This document shows, piece by piece, positions 8,264-17,300 of a stretch of 32,959 nt of DNA (positions are counted from its first letter, which is position 1; the number at the start of each line of letters is the position of its first letter). A model generated the notes under the pieces. It had not been told where the DNA came from. It worked only from the letters and a program-made list of their open reading frames with translations, and ran no database searches. The DNA is taken from assembly GCF_019049325.1 (NCBI RefSeq), contig NZ_JAGMUO010000075.1:1-32959 (forward strand), read 5' to 3'. This DNA comes from Streptomyces sp. AC512_CC834. Its GTDB lineage: Bacteria; Actinomycetota; Actinomycetes; Streptomycetales; Streptomycetaceae. Position numbers and translations under genes: made by a program.

Positions 8264-9299
8264 CGCCACCGGCTCCGCGCTCGGGAAGCGGCGCTCGTCC
8301 GCGGCACCGCGGGGGCGCGTCCGCAGCGGGTACCCGCGGTATGTGGCGGGCAAGCTGGCCGGGGCGGTCGTGTCCCTGTTCGCCGTCCTGGTCACCAGCT
8401 TCTTCCTCTTCCGGCTGATCCCCGGCGATCCGGTGAAGTTCATGACCGGTGGCCGTCCGGTCTCGGCCGAGCAGCTCGCCGTGTACAAGGAGGAGTTCGG
8501 GCTCGACCTGCCGATGTGGCAGCAGTTCACGGAGTACTGCTCCAAGGCGCTGACCGGGGACCTGGGCACGTCGTACCAGTTCCACGCACCCGTGGTCGAC
8601 AAGATCACCGAGGCGCTGCCGAACACCCTGCTGCTCACCGGTACGGCCTTCGTGCTCTACACCGCGCTGGGCGTCTTCCTCGGTACCCGCTCGGCGTGGC
8701 GGCACGGCGGGCTCGGGGACCGGCTCAACACCGGTCTGGCGCTGACGCTCTACTCCATCCCGTCCTTCTGGCTGGGGCTGCTGCTCATCATCGTGCTGTC
8801 GGTCGGTGTGGACCCGATCCCGGGGCTGTTCCCGACCGGGGGCATGGAGTCGGGCCGCGAGGAGGGCTTCGCCCACGTGCTCGACGTGGCGCACCATCTC
8901 GTCCTGCCGGTGGTGACGCTGGTCGCCGTGGATTACGGGCAGACGATGCTGGTCACCCGGTCGGCGCTGCTGGACGAGATGGGCAGCGACTATCTGACGA
9001 CCGCGCGGGCCAAGGGGCTCAGGGACGACCTCGTACGGCGCCGGCATGCCGTGCCCAACGCGCTGCTGCCGACTGTGACGCTGGTCTTCGTCAACCTGGG
9101 GCGGACCGTGGCGGGTGTCATCCTCGTCGAGACGGTCTTCTCCTGGCCGGGTCTCGGCGGCCTGTTCTACCAGGCGCTCAGGGTGCCCGATCTGCCGCTG
9201 GTGCAGGGGCTGTTCTTCGTCTTCGCCGCCGCGGTGATCCTGATGAACACGCTGGCCGACCTGTTGTATCCGATGCTCGATCCGAGGGTGGGCCGATGA
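8256..9299 (+). CDS. Peptide ABC transporter permease 1 (DppB/OppB type)
   Basis: This 347-residue inner-membrane permease has about six membrane segments. The N-terminal region has the OppB/DppB features: an initial helix ending FFLFRLIPGDPVKFM, then the EEFGLDLPMWQQF and GDLGTSYQF signatures. The cytoplasmic EAA loop (DYLTTARAKGLRDDLV, about residues 245-260), which contacts the ATPases, is intact. Translation starts at a GTG inside the end of the preceding gene (8-bp overlap). The stop overlaps the next start as ATGA, so the two permeases are probably translationally coupled. Length and topology are normal for the family. Confidence 0.93.
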   Translation: MSSATGSALGKRRSSAAPRGRVRSGYPRYVAGKLAGAVVSLFAVLVTSFFLFRLIPGDPVKFMTGGRPVSAEQLAVYKEEFGLDLPMWQQFTEYCSKALTGDLGTSYQFHAPVVDKITEALPNTLLLTGTAFVLYTALGVFLGTRSAWRHGGLGDRLNTGLALTLYSIPSFWLGLLLIIVLSVGVDPIPGLFPTGGMESGREEGFAHVLDVAHHLVLPVVTLVAVDYGQTMLVTRSALLDEMGSDYLTTARAKGLRDDLVRRRHAVPNALLPTVTLVFVNLGRTVAGVILVETVFSWPGLGGLFYQALRVPDLPLVQGLFFVFAAAVILMNTLADLLYPMLDPRVGR

Positions 9300-10264
9300 C
9301 CGCCGAGACCACCAAGGCCGCTGAGAGCACTGAGAGCACTGAGAGCGCCGAGACCCCTGGGAAGCCGGGGGCGCCCGGTCCGCGTGCTCTCGCCCGGCGG
9401 CGGCGCCGCGCCTCCGTCGCGCGCTTCTGGCGGGAGTACCGCAGGCACCGCGCGGGGGTGTTCGGGCTGGCCGCGCTGGTGCTGTTCGTGCTCGTGGCAC
9501 TGACCGCGCCGCTGACCGTCGGGTCGGACGTGGACAGCGTGACCGACGCGCCCGGGCAGCCCCTGGAGAGCCCGAGCGGCCGATTCCCGCTGGGTACCGA
9601 CCAGTTCGGGCGGAACCTGCTGGGCCTGCTGATCTGGGGCTCGCGCGTCTCGCTGCTCGTCGGGCTGCTCGCGGCCGCGCTGTCGGTGCTGATCGGCGCG
9701 CTCATCGGGATCACGGCCGGGCACTTCCGCGGCTGGTACGCCACGGTGATGATGCGGATCACGGACTGGTTCCTGGTGATGCCGACGCTGGTGCTCGCCA
9801 TCGTGCTGGCCACGGTCCTGTCCCGCTCGCTCGGCACGATCGTGCTCGCGATCGGCGTGACCACCTGGCCCACCACGGCCCGCCTGGTGCGGGCGCAGAC
9901 GCTGGCGGTGGAGTCCCGGCCGTACATCGAACGCGCGAAGGCGCTCGGGGGCGGGCACTGGCACATCATGTCCCGGCACGTACTGCCCAACGTGATGCCG
10001 CTGATCCTGGCGCAGACGACCCTGATCATCTCCTCCGCGATCCTGGCCGAGGCGACCCTGGCCTTCCTCGGGCTCGGGGATCCGTCGGTGGTGTCCTGGG
10101 GCGGGCTGTTGCAGGACGCGCGGGAGGCGGGTTCGGTGAGCTCCGGTGACTGGTGGTACCTGGTGCCGCCGGGTGTCGGGATCGCGGTCGTGGCGCTGGC
10201 GTTCACCCTGTGCGGGCGTGCCGTGGAGGCCGTTCTCAATCCCAGGCTGGGGGTGTCCCGTTGA
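9296..10264 (+). CDS. Peptide ABC transporter permease 2 (DppC/OppC type)
   Basis: This is a 322-residue partner permease. After a Ser/Thr/Glu-rich extension come the OppC-type first helix (about 58-78), the PLGTDQFGRNLLGLLIWGSR signature (about 98-117) and further helices. The EAA loop, PYIERAKALGGGHWHIM, is followed by the RHVLPNVMPLI motif. The N-terminal extension includes a 9-bp tandem repeat (9321-9347) encoding EST triplets. The start ATG overlaps the previous stop, and the stop overlaps the TTG start of the first ATPase, so coupling is tight. Nothing suggests loss of function. Confidence 0.93.
   Translation: MTAETTKAAESTESTESAETPGKPGAPGPRALARRRRRASVARFWREYRRHRAGVFGLAALVLFVLVALTAPLTVGSDVDSVTDAPGQPLESPSGRFPLGTDQFGRNLLGLLIWGSRVSLLVGLLAAALSVLIGALIGITAGHFRGWYATVMMRITDWFLVMPTLVLAIVLATVLSRSLGTIVLAIGVTTWPTTARLVRAQTLAVESRPYIERAKALGGGHWHIMSRHVLPNVMPLILAQTTLIISSAILAEATLAFLGLGDPSVVSWGGLLQDAREAGSVSSGDWWYLVPPGVGIAVVALAFTLCGRAVEAVLNPRLGVSR
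9321..9347 (+). repeat. 9-bp tandem repeat, three copies
   Basis: CTGAGAGCA, CTGAGAGCA and CTGAGAGCG lie in tandem and encode a Glu/Ser/Thr tract near the N-terminus of permease 2. Confidence 0.9.
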
Positions 10265-11382
10265 GTCTGCTCGAGGTCCGCGATCTGCACGTGACGTATC
10301 CCGGCGGTGCGGCGGCCGTGCGCGGGGTCGACCTGACCCTCGAGGCGGGCGGGAAGCTCGGCGTCGCGGGCGAGTCCGGCTGCGGCAAGTCCACCCTGGC
10401 ACTGGCGCTGCTGCGGCTGCTGCCGCCCGGGGCCCGGGTCGGCGGGGAGATCCTGCTGGACGGCGAGGACGTGCTCACGATGAAGTGGGGCCGGGTGCGG
10501 GCGGTCCGCTGGGCGGGGGCGTCGATCGTCTTCCAGGGCGCGATGCACTCCCTGAACGCCGTCCACCGCATCGGTGACCAGATCGCCGAGCCCATCGTGC
10601 TGCACCGCCGGGCCACGCCGGCCGACGCGCGGAAGAGGACCGGTGAGCTGCTGGAGCAGGTGGGGCTTCCGGCGGTGCGGGCGAGTGTCTACCCGCACGA
10701 GCTGTCCGGCGGCCAGCGGCAGCGGGTGATGATCGCGATGGCGCTGGCCTGCGACCCGCGTCTGATCGTCGCCGACGAGCCGACCACGGCACTCGACGTG
10801 ATGATCCAGGCGCAGATCCTGCGGCTGATCGAGGGCCTGGTGGACGAGAAGGACGTCGGCCTGATCATGATCAGCCACGACCTGGCCGTGCTGGCCGACA
10901 CCTGCGACCGGCTCGCGGTGATGTACGCGGGCCGGGTGGTCGAGGAGGGCCCGGCACGGCAGGTCTACGACGACGCCCGGCATCCGTACGGCCGGGCGCT
11001 GTCGGAGGCGTTCCCCAGGATCGGGGACCCCGGCTCGCGGTTCGCGCCGCGCGGGCTGCCGGGCGACCCGCCCGACCCGGCGGCGGTTCCGTCCGGGTGC
11101 GCGTTCCATCCGAGGTGCCCGGTCGCGCTGGACGTCTGCGCCACCGAGGACCAGGCGTTGCGGGAGGCGGGCACGGGGCGGCGGGCGGCGTGCGTGCACG
11201 TGGGGCCGGACGGCGGTCGCCGGGCGGCCGGCGGCGGAACGGCTGCCGAGGGCACGTCCGGCGGTACCGCGCAGGGCACGTCCGGCGGTACCGCGGAGGA
11301 TACGCCCGGCGGTACCGCGGAGGGTGCCCCCGGCGGTACCGCGTCGGCGCAGGACGACGGAGTGAGGAGCAGTACCCCATGA
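10261..11382 (+). CDS. Peptide ABC transporter ATPase 1 (DppD/OppD type)
   Basis: This 373-residue cytoplasmic ATPase powers import. It shows Walker A GESGCGKS (37-44), the ABC signature LSGGQRQRV (about 147-155), Walker B LIVADEP followed by a D-loop, and the switch histidine in ISHDL. The C-terminal oligopeptide-transport domain has GCAFHPRCPVALDVC, as in DppD/OppD proteins that bind an iron-sulfur cluster or structural cysteines. I place the start at TTG 10261, which overlaps the preceding stop (TTGA) and gives the canonical MSLLEVRDLHVTY opening. The last ~45 residues are a Gly/Thr/Ala tail encoded by four 24-bp repeats (11248-11343). The stop overlaps the next gene as ATGA. Confidence 0.92.
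   Translation: MSLLEVRDLHVTYPGGAAAVRGVDLTLEAGGKLGVAGESGCGKSTLALALLRLLPPGARVGGEILLDGEDVLTMKWGRVRAVRWAGASIVFQGAMHSLNAVHRIGDQIAEPIVLHRRATPADARKRTGELLEQVGLPAVRASVYPHELSGGQRQRVMIAMALACDPRLIVADEPTTALDVMIQAQILRLIEGLVDEKDVGLIMISHDLAVLADTCDRLAVMYAGRVVEEGPARQVYDDARHPYGRALSEAFPRIGDPGSRFAPRGLPGDPPDPAAVPSGCAFHPRCPVALDVCATEDQALREAGTGRRAACVHVGPDGGRRAAGGGTAAEGTSGGTAQGTSGGTAEDTPGGTAEGAPGGTASAQDDGVRSSTP
11248..11343 (+). repeat. Four 24-bp tandem repeats in the ATPase 1 tail
   Basis: Units begin at 11248, 11272, 11296 and 11320. Each ends with CCGGCGGTACCGCG, and each contains GGTACC. They encode EGTSGGTA-like octapeptides. The tail lies beyond the conserved ATPase and is probably a flexible linker of variable length. 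Confidence 0.92.
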
Positions 11383-12428
11383 CCAGCACCACTCCCCCGC
11401 TGCTGAGCGTCCAGGGGCTGCACGTCGCCTTCCCCGGCAGGCGCGGCGCGCCCGATGCCCGGGCCGTGGACGGCGTCGATCTCGACATCCGGCGGGGTGA
11501 GATCGTCGCGCTGGTCGGAGAGTCGGGCTGCGGCAAGACGACTCTCGCCCGTTCGCTGCTGGGCCTGGTCAGGCCGACCGGGGGGCGCGTCACCTTCGAC
11601 GGTGCGCCCCTCGCCTACTCCGGCCGCGCGCTGAAGGCGTACCGCAGGCGTGCCCAGTTGGTCCTCCAGGACCCGAGCGGTTCGCTGAACCCGCGGCACA
11701 CGGTGTACGACATCGTCGCCGAGGGCCTGCGCATCCACGGCCATGCGGGGGACGAGCGGACGGCGGTCGCCGAGGCGCTGTCGCGGGCGGGGCTGCGGCC
11801 GCCGGAGCGCTTCTTCCTGCGCTACCCGCACGAGTTGTCCGGCGGCCAGCGCCAGCGGGTCGTCATCGCGGGCGCGCTGGTGCTGGACCCGGAGCTGCTC
11901 GTCGCCGACGAACCGGTGGCCTCCCTCGACGCGTCGGTGCGCGGCGAGATCCTCGCGCTGCTGCTGCGGCTGCGCACCGAGCTGGGACTGGCCGCGCTGG
12001 TGGTGACCCACGACCTGGGTCTGGCCTGGAACATCGCCGACCGGGTCGCGGTGATGTACCTCGGCCGGATCGTCGAGACGGGCGCGGTGGAGCAGGTGCT
12101 GACCGCGCCCCGGCACCCCTACACCCAGGCCCTGCTGTCGGTCCTGCCGGAGGCGCCCGGCGCCCCGGTCGTGCTCACCGGCGAGCCGCCCGACCCGTCG
12201 TACGTGCCGGGCGGCTGCCGCTTCCACGTCCGCTGTCCGGTCCTGGCCGGTGGCGAGGCCGACCGTGCCGGTGTCGCGGACGCGTGCCGCAACGGGGAAC
12301 TGGAGATCCTTCGCGGCGGCGACGAGTCCCAGGTCGCCTGCCACTGGGCCCGGGCGCAGCAGCCCGCGGCCGGAACGGGGGGTGGGGCGACCGGAACGGG
12401 GGCCGGTTCGGCGGTGCGGCCGGGCTGA
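11379..12428 (+). CDS. Peptide ABC transporter ATPase 2 (DppF/OppF type)
   Basis: This 349-residue second ATPase pairs with ATPase 1 beneath the two permeases. Motifs are complete: Walker A GESGCGKT (47-54), Q-loop region VLQDPSGSLNPR typical of OppF/DppF, signature LSGGQRQRV, Walker B LLVADEP with SLD, and switch VTHDL. The C-terminal extension has the oligopeptide-domain motif GCRFHVRCPV. The last ~25 residues are Gly/Ala/Thr-rich. The ATG lies inside the stop of the preceding gene. It is the last gene of the operon; downstream is the long A-A-B repeat array. Confidence 0.92.
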   Translation: MTSTTPPLLSVQGLHVAFPGRRGAPDARAVDGVDLDIRRGEIVALVGESGCGKTTLARSLLGLVRPTGGRVTFDGAPLAYSGRALKAYRRRAQLVLQDPSGSLNPRHTVYDIVAEGLRIHGHAGDERTAVAEALSRAGLRPPERFFLRYPHELSGGQRQRVVIAGALVLDPELLVADEPVASLDASVRGEILALLLRLRTELGLAALVVTHDLGLAWNIADRVAVMYLGRIVETGAVEQVLTAPRHPYTQALLSVLPEAPGAPVVLTGEPPDPSYVPGGCRFHVRCPVLAGGEADRAGVADACRNGELEILRGGDESQVACHWARAQQPAAGTGGGATGTGAGSAVRPG

Positions 12429-13236
12429 CCGCCGGGGGCCGCCAGGGCCGTCCGAGGCCGCCGGGCCCGTCCGGGCAGTCGGAGACCGTCCGGGGCGGGG
12501 CGCTCGTCCGGGGGCGGGCAGCCGTCCCGGGACGGCCGGCGTCCGCGACCGTCAAGGCCGTCAAGGCCGAGGGCGCGCAGGCGGAGTCCGCCACGTCTGC
12601 CCGCCGCCAGGGAGTCGGTAGCGCCGAGGGGGTGCTGGCGGGGGCCAACACGCCTGACCGCCCGCCAAGGCACAGGGGTGCCGACGGGGCCGACGGCGTG
12701 TCGGCCGGACCGAGCCGGGGCTGGAGGGACGGCCGCCGCACCTGACCGCCAGGGCAAGCCGACGGGTGCCGAATTGGTACCGACGAGGAGTCCGCCACGT
12801 GTGACCGCCAACGCCGAGCCGACTGGTCGAACTGCTGCCGACGAGGAGTCGCCACGCCTGACCACCCACCAAGGCACAGGGGGGCCAGCGGGGCCGACGG
12901 TCGTATCGGCCGGACCGAGCCGGGGCTGGAGAGGCGGCCGCCGCGCCTGACCGTCAGGGCGTGCCGGCGGGGCCGAGCTGCAGTCGGCGAGGAGTCCGCC
13001 ACGCCTGACCGCCAGACCAAGCCGACGCAGCCGAACTGCCACCGACGAGGAGTCGCCACCCCTGACCGCCACCAAGGCACAGGGGGGCCAGCCGGGCCGA
13101 CGGCATGTCGGCGGGGACCGAGCCGGGGCTGGAGGGGCGGTCGCCGTGTCTGACCGTCAGGGCGTGCCAGCGGGGCCGCAGGGGCGTCGGCGGGCTTTCG
13201 CCGTGCCTGGTCCTTGCGCCTGCGGGTGTCTGGCCC
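12429..13236. other. Convergent intergenic region dominated by a complex repeat array
   Basis: This 808-bp gap separates the convergent ATPase 2 and ribF genes. Long frames are open on both strands, but several overlap at once, none has a good start, and their translations are Arg/Ala/Pro-rich without recognisable domains. I therefore treat it as non-coding. The first ~110 bp are GC-rich with no clear structure; the rest is the array described at 12541-13205. No simple terminator for either flanking gene is evident, so the array hairpins may serve this role. Confidence 0.7.
12541..13205. repeat. A-A-B tandem array with a 204-bp super-period
   Basis: There are two unit types. A is about 57-59 bp, beginning CCTGACCGCCAG and ending in a GAGGAGTCCGCCACG-like block. 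B is about 88 bp, beginning CCTGACCGCCACCAAGGCAC and containing GGACCGAGCCGGGGCTGGAG. Approximate units are A (12541-12595), A (12596-12652), B (12653-12740), A (12741-12799), A (12800-12856), B (12857-12945), A (12946-13003), A (13004-13060), B (13061-13148) and A (13149-13205). Successive B units start exactly 204 bp apart. B1 and B3 carry a GCCGAC/GTCGGC hairpin with a 5-nt loop; B2 has a shortened version. Outer A units are more diverged than central ones. Confidence 0.88.
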
Positions 13237-14193
13237 TCAGGGTCGGGGCGTGTCCTCGGCGATGATCTCGCGGCACTTGCCGACGTCCTCGGCCATCTGT
13301 ACGAGCAGCGCGTCCAGCGTGTCGAACTTCGCCTGGCCGCGTACGAAGGCCACGAAGTCCACGGCGACGTGCAGGCCGTAAAGGTCGAGGTCCACCCGGT
13401 CGATGGCGTACGCCTCCACCGTGCGCTCGGTGCCCTCGAACTGCGGGTTGGTGCCGACGGAGATCGCGGCCGGCATGGCCTCGCCCTGGGCGTGCAGCCA
13501 TCCGGCGTAGACGCCGTCGGCGGGGATCGCGGTGTGCGGGAGGGTCTCGACGTTGGCCGTGGGGAAGCCCATCTCCCGGCCGCGCTGGGCGCCGCGCACG
13601 ACCACGCCCTCCACGCGGTGCGGGCGGCCCAGGATCTCGGCGGCGCCGGCGACGTCGCCCTCGGCGACCAGGCGGCGGGTCAGGGTGGAGGAGAACGGCT
13701 CGCCGCCGCCCGCCTCGCCGGTGACGTACAGGTCGACGACCTCGACCTCGAAGTCGTAGACCTTGCCCTGCTCGGTGAGGAAGTCCACGTTCCCGGCGGC
13801 CTTGTGGCCGAAGCGGAAGTTGGGGCCCTCGACGACCGCCTTGGCCCGCAGCCGGTCGACCAGGACCTTGACCACGAAGTCGGCTGCGGACAGCTTCGAG
13901 AACTCCTTGGTGAACGGGAGGATCAGCACCGCGTCCACGCCCAGGTCCGCCATCAGTTCGGCCCGGCGGTGGTGCGGAGCGAGCAGCGGCGGGTGGCTGC
14001 CGGGGCGGACGACCTCGCTGGGGTGCGGGTCGAAGGAGACGACGACGGCGGGGACGCCCAGCTCGCGGGCCCGGTCGACGGCGTGCTTGATGATTAGCTG
14101 GTGCCCGCGGTGGACCCCGTCGTAGGAGCCGATGGTGACGACGCTGCGTCCCCAGTCCTCGGGGATGTCCTCCAAGCCACGCCAGCGCTGCAC
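13237..14193 (-). CDS. ribF: Bifunctional riboflavin kinase / FAD synthetase
   Basis: This 318-residue enzyme converts riboflavin to FMN and then FAD in the cytoplasm. The N-terminal nucleotidyltransferase domain has GSYDGVHRGH (22-31), the adenylyl-transfer signature. A conserved GPNFRFGHKAAGN region lies near 123-135. The C-terminal riboflavin kinase domain begins around residue 185 and contains MGFPTAN (208-214). Length is normal for prokaryotic RibF. The start is GTG at 14193, with AAGGAG 8 nt upstream. It is downstream of the STAND-like gene on the same strand with a 165-bp gap, and follows the truB region as is usual in actinomycetes and many other bacteria. Confidence 0.97.
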   Translation of the reverse strand: MQRWRGLEDIPEDWGRSVVTIGSYDGVHRGHQLIIKHAVDRARELGVPAVVVSFDPHPSEVVRPGSHPPLLAPHHRRAELMADLGVDAVLILPFTKEFSKLSAADFVVKVLVDRLRAKAVVEGPNFRFGHKAAGNVDFLTEQGKVYDFEVEVVDLYVTGEAGGGEPFSSTLTRRLVAEGDVAGAAEILGRPHRVEGVVVRGAQRGREMGFPTANVETLPHTAIPADGVYAGWLHAQGEAMPAAISVGTNPQFEGTERTVEAYAIDRVDLDLYGLHVAVDFVAFVRGQAKFDTLDALLVQMAEDVGKCREIIAEDTPRP

Positions 14194-14210
14194 TGTGTCT
14201 GCTCCTTGGT

Positions 14211-14237
14211 GGTTTCCGTGGTTTCCGTGGTTGCCAT
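14211..14237. repeat. 9-bp tandem repeat upstream of ribF
   Basis: GGTTTCCGT, GGTTTCCGT and GGTTGCCAT (plus strand) lie 18-44 nt upstream of the ribF start codon, within its likely mRNA leader. This is the only non-coding member of the 9-bp repeat set in the window. Confidence 0.85.
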
Positions 14238-14250
14238 GGTTCCGTGGTGA

Positions 14251-14270
14251 CCCTTACGCAGGTCTAAGGG
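14251..14270. promoter_or_regulatory. Inverted repeat upstream of ribF
   Basis: CCCTTA (14251-14256) and TAAGGG (14265-14270) form a 6-bp dyad with an 8-bp centre, about 60 nt upstream of ribF. It could be an operator or part of the leader. It does not resemble an FMN riboswitch, and the gap is too short for a typical one. Confidence 0.3.
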
Positions 14271-14358
14271 TGCCATGCCGTCCGGCTCCCGCCCGCATCG
14301 GCATCGGCATCCGTATCGGCGCTGTGACCGGGTGCACGCCGTGCGTGCGGCGTCCGGG

Positions 14359-17300
14359 TCAGGCGGGGACCCGGGCGCCCGCCAGGTGCTCGATCGTGCG
14401 GCGGGTGCTGGGGCCCACCAGCGCGGCCCAGTCCTGGGGTGCGTCGGTGAGCCAGCCGGTCAGCCGGGTGGCGAACCCGGGGAGGTGCCGGGCCAGGTCG
14501 ACCAGGCCCCGGTCGAAGCGGGTGGCACCGTCCGGGGTGCGGACGAGGAGCAGGCCGATGCGGTGCACGAGGGCACGCAGCTCCTCGCCGTCGCACCCGG
14601 CGGCCGCGTGCAGCAGTGCGTCCAGGACGGCGGGGTCGTGCTCGCGGGCGAGGAGGTGTTCGCGCAGTTCGCGGCGGAGCGGGGCGCTTGCGGTGCTTGC
14701 GGTGCTTGCGGTGCTTGCGGTGGCGCCGTCGGCGGCCAAGAGGCCGGCGAGCGCCGCCCGCACCGGCTCGGGACCGTCGTCCAGGAGGCGGGTGACCAGG
14801 GGCAGGAGTACGGAGCGCGGCGCGGGGTCCCGGTCGAGGCGCCGGTCGACGTACGCCGCCAGGTGCCCGGCGGTCTCGGGGCGCTCCGCCACGCTCCGCG
14901 CGACGAGGGCGGCCACCCGGTGGGCAAGGGCGGGGGTGGTGGCGTCGGCGAGACTGCGCAGCGCCTCACCGGCGTCCGGGCCGCACAGCCGGGCCCGGAA
15001 CGCTTCGATGACGGGCTCGGGGTGGGTCGGCAGGGCGGCGGCCACCGCGCTCGGCGGCAGGTAAGGGTCGCACGCGGCGAAGTGGTCGAGTGCCCTCGGG
15101 AGGTGCCGGTCGCGGCTGCCGGGGTCCTGCACGAGGAGGGCGAGCGCACCGCCGCGCAGCGGGCTGTCGCCGGGGCCGGCGAGCAGCACCAGGGCGGCGT
15201 GGCGCAGCAGGGTGCGGTCGGCGGCGGTGCGGGCGTGCGGGGCGGTGCGCAGGCCGTGGGTGACGGCCGCCGTCTGCCGTGCCGGACGCTCGTCGCGTGC
15301 CCACCGCTCGACGGCCCGGCACAGGGCGGACGGCTCCTCCTCGGCCAGCACGGCGAGCAGTTCTCCGGCCCGCCGGTGCGTGCTGTCGACGAGTACCTCG
15401 GTGAGGCCGTCCAGGCCGCGGTGGCGGTGGGTGTGCAGCAGCGCCTGCGCGGCCGTCGCGACGGTGGCGTGCGGCGTGGCGGGCAGCGGCCGCTCGTCCT
15501 CGAACCAGCGGACGAGGAGCGGTTGTACGGCCGTGGGGTCGGCGGTGAGCAGTCCGGCGACGGTGTCGAGGTGACGGGGTCCGGGCTCGTGCGGGGGGCC
15601 GTCGGCGAGGACGAGGCGGCGCAGCAGGTCCAGACGCGTGCTCTCCGGCAGTCGCGGGGCCGTCCAGAAGCCGGGCCCGAACATCCCCGGCACCGGGCGT
15701 CCTTCCGTCCTCCGCTCGGCGATGCCGTCGGCGAGCAGCCGCAGCACCTCCGTGTACGGGGTCGCGTCGGGCACGCGGGTCAGCACCTCGGCGAGCAGCC
15801 GGGCGGCCCACCAGGAGTGCGGGTCGGCGTCCAGGGCGTTCACCAGCTCTTCGAGGGTCAGCGCGAGTTGGGGTACGCCGTGCTGACGGGCGAGGAGCAG
15901 TACGGCCTCGGCGACGGGGCCGATGCGGTGGTGCGGGGCGGGGAGGGTGTGCGTGCCGTGCGGGGTGTCGCGGTGGACGAGGGCGCGCAGGGCCTCGTCC
16001 AGGTCGAGGTGGGTGCCCTGGATCCAGTCGGCGAGTTCCTCGTGCGCGAAGCGGTAGCCGTCGCCCGCGGGCACGAGGAGGCCCTCGGCGAGGACGGCCG
16101 GTGCCCAGCCGGTGCCGCCGCCGAGCCCGGCCGGGGCCGGTCCCCAGGGGAACAGCGCCTCGAAGGACTCCCGGTCCAGTCCGCCCTGCCCGGGCCCGAG
16201 ACTGCGCCGGGCCGCCTCGTGGACCTGCCCGGAGACCTTCGCCGCGAGTCGGCGTACGGCGGTGCCGTGCAGGCCGTTCTCCCGGGCCAGGCGGGTGGCG
16301 ACACGCAGGCACATCAGGTCCAGGTACGCCGCGAAAACCGCGTCCCGGTCGACGCGTACGGGTGGCGGCGGGCCGGGGAGGGCGGCGTGGACCTCGGAGA
16401 GCAGGCGGAGAGTGAGGGGGTGCCTGGCGTCCGGGTCCGCCAGGGCGCCTTCCGGTACGCGGTAGCGTGCGCGCGCCTCCCGAGCCTCGTCGTCGCCCAG
16501 GTCGCCGAGCGGGACACAGGGCGGGAGCCCGGCACCGGCCGGCTCGGCGGACGCCGCGCGGGAGTTGGCGATTTCCCTCCCGCGCGAGGGGGCAGCGGCG
16601 GCCGGCCTCGTCGGCCGGGGACCGTCGCCGACCGGACTCGTCGACCAGGATCCGTGGCCAGCCGGGCCCGTCGACCAGGATCCGCCGCCAGCCGGACTCG
16701 TCGACCAGGGACCACCGCCGACCGAGCTCGTCGACCAGGATCCGTCGCCGGCCGTCCCGGATGCCAGGGCCGCCGGTTCGCCGACGGCACGATCCGACCA
16801 CGGCCCTGCGCCGGGCGCCCCAGGCATCGGCGGCCCACCGGCCGCCCGAGACCACAGCTCTGCGCCGGTCACCCCGAGCATCGGCGGCCCATCGGCTGCC
16901 CGGACCACCGGTTGCCCGAGACCGGGCCCGGACGAGGACACACCGCCCGCGGCCCCCGCGGCCCCCGCGGCCCCTGCGGCCCCCGCCAGCCCCGCCAGCC
17001 CCGGCCGGTCAGGCACAGCCCCCAACGCCGGGACGGCACCGGCGGTCCGCTCCCCCGGCATCCCACTGACCGGCCCGGACAACGGCCCCGCCGCCGCATC
17101 CCACGCCCGGCGGTCGGCGCGCCCGACGGGAGCGTGGCGCGGTTCGCCGGCGAGGGCCACCCGGGGCGACGACACGTCCGCGGTCTGCCCTGCCGCCCGC
17201 GCCGCAGCCGCCGGTCCGGGCGGTGGTCCTCCGGTGACCGCCCCGTAGAGCAGCTCTCTCGGGTACTCCGCGCCCGCGTGCTCCCAGTACTCCGCCCGGC

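Noticed and set aside
12119..13075. Long open minus-strand frames (about 300 codons, in two frames) across the A-A-B array
   Set aside because: They overlap each other and the end of ATPase 2. They have no convincing ribosome binding site and give Arg/Pro/Ala-rich translations with no domain; open frames are expected at this GC content.
12541..13205. CRISPR array
   Set aside because: There are no short identical repeats separated by unique spacers, and no cas genes nearby; the units are contiguous and diverged along their whole length.
14194..14358. FMN riboswitch upstream of ribF
   Set aside because: The gap is short, contains repeats, and lacks the conserved multi-stem RFN-element segments.
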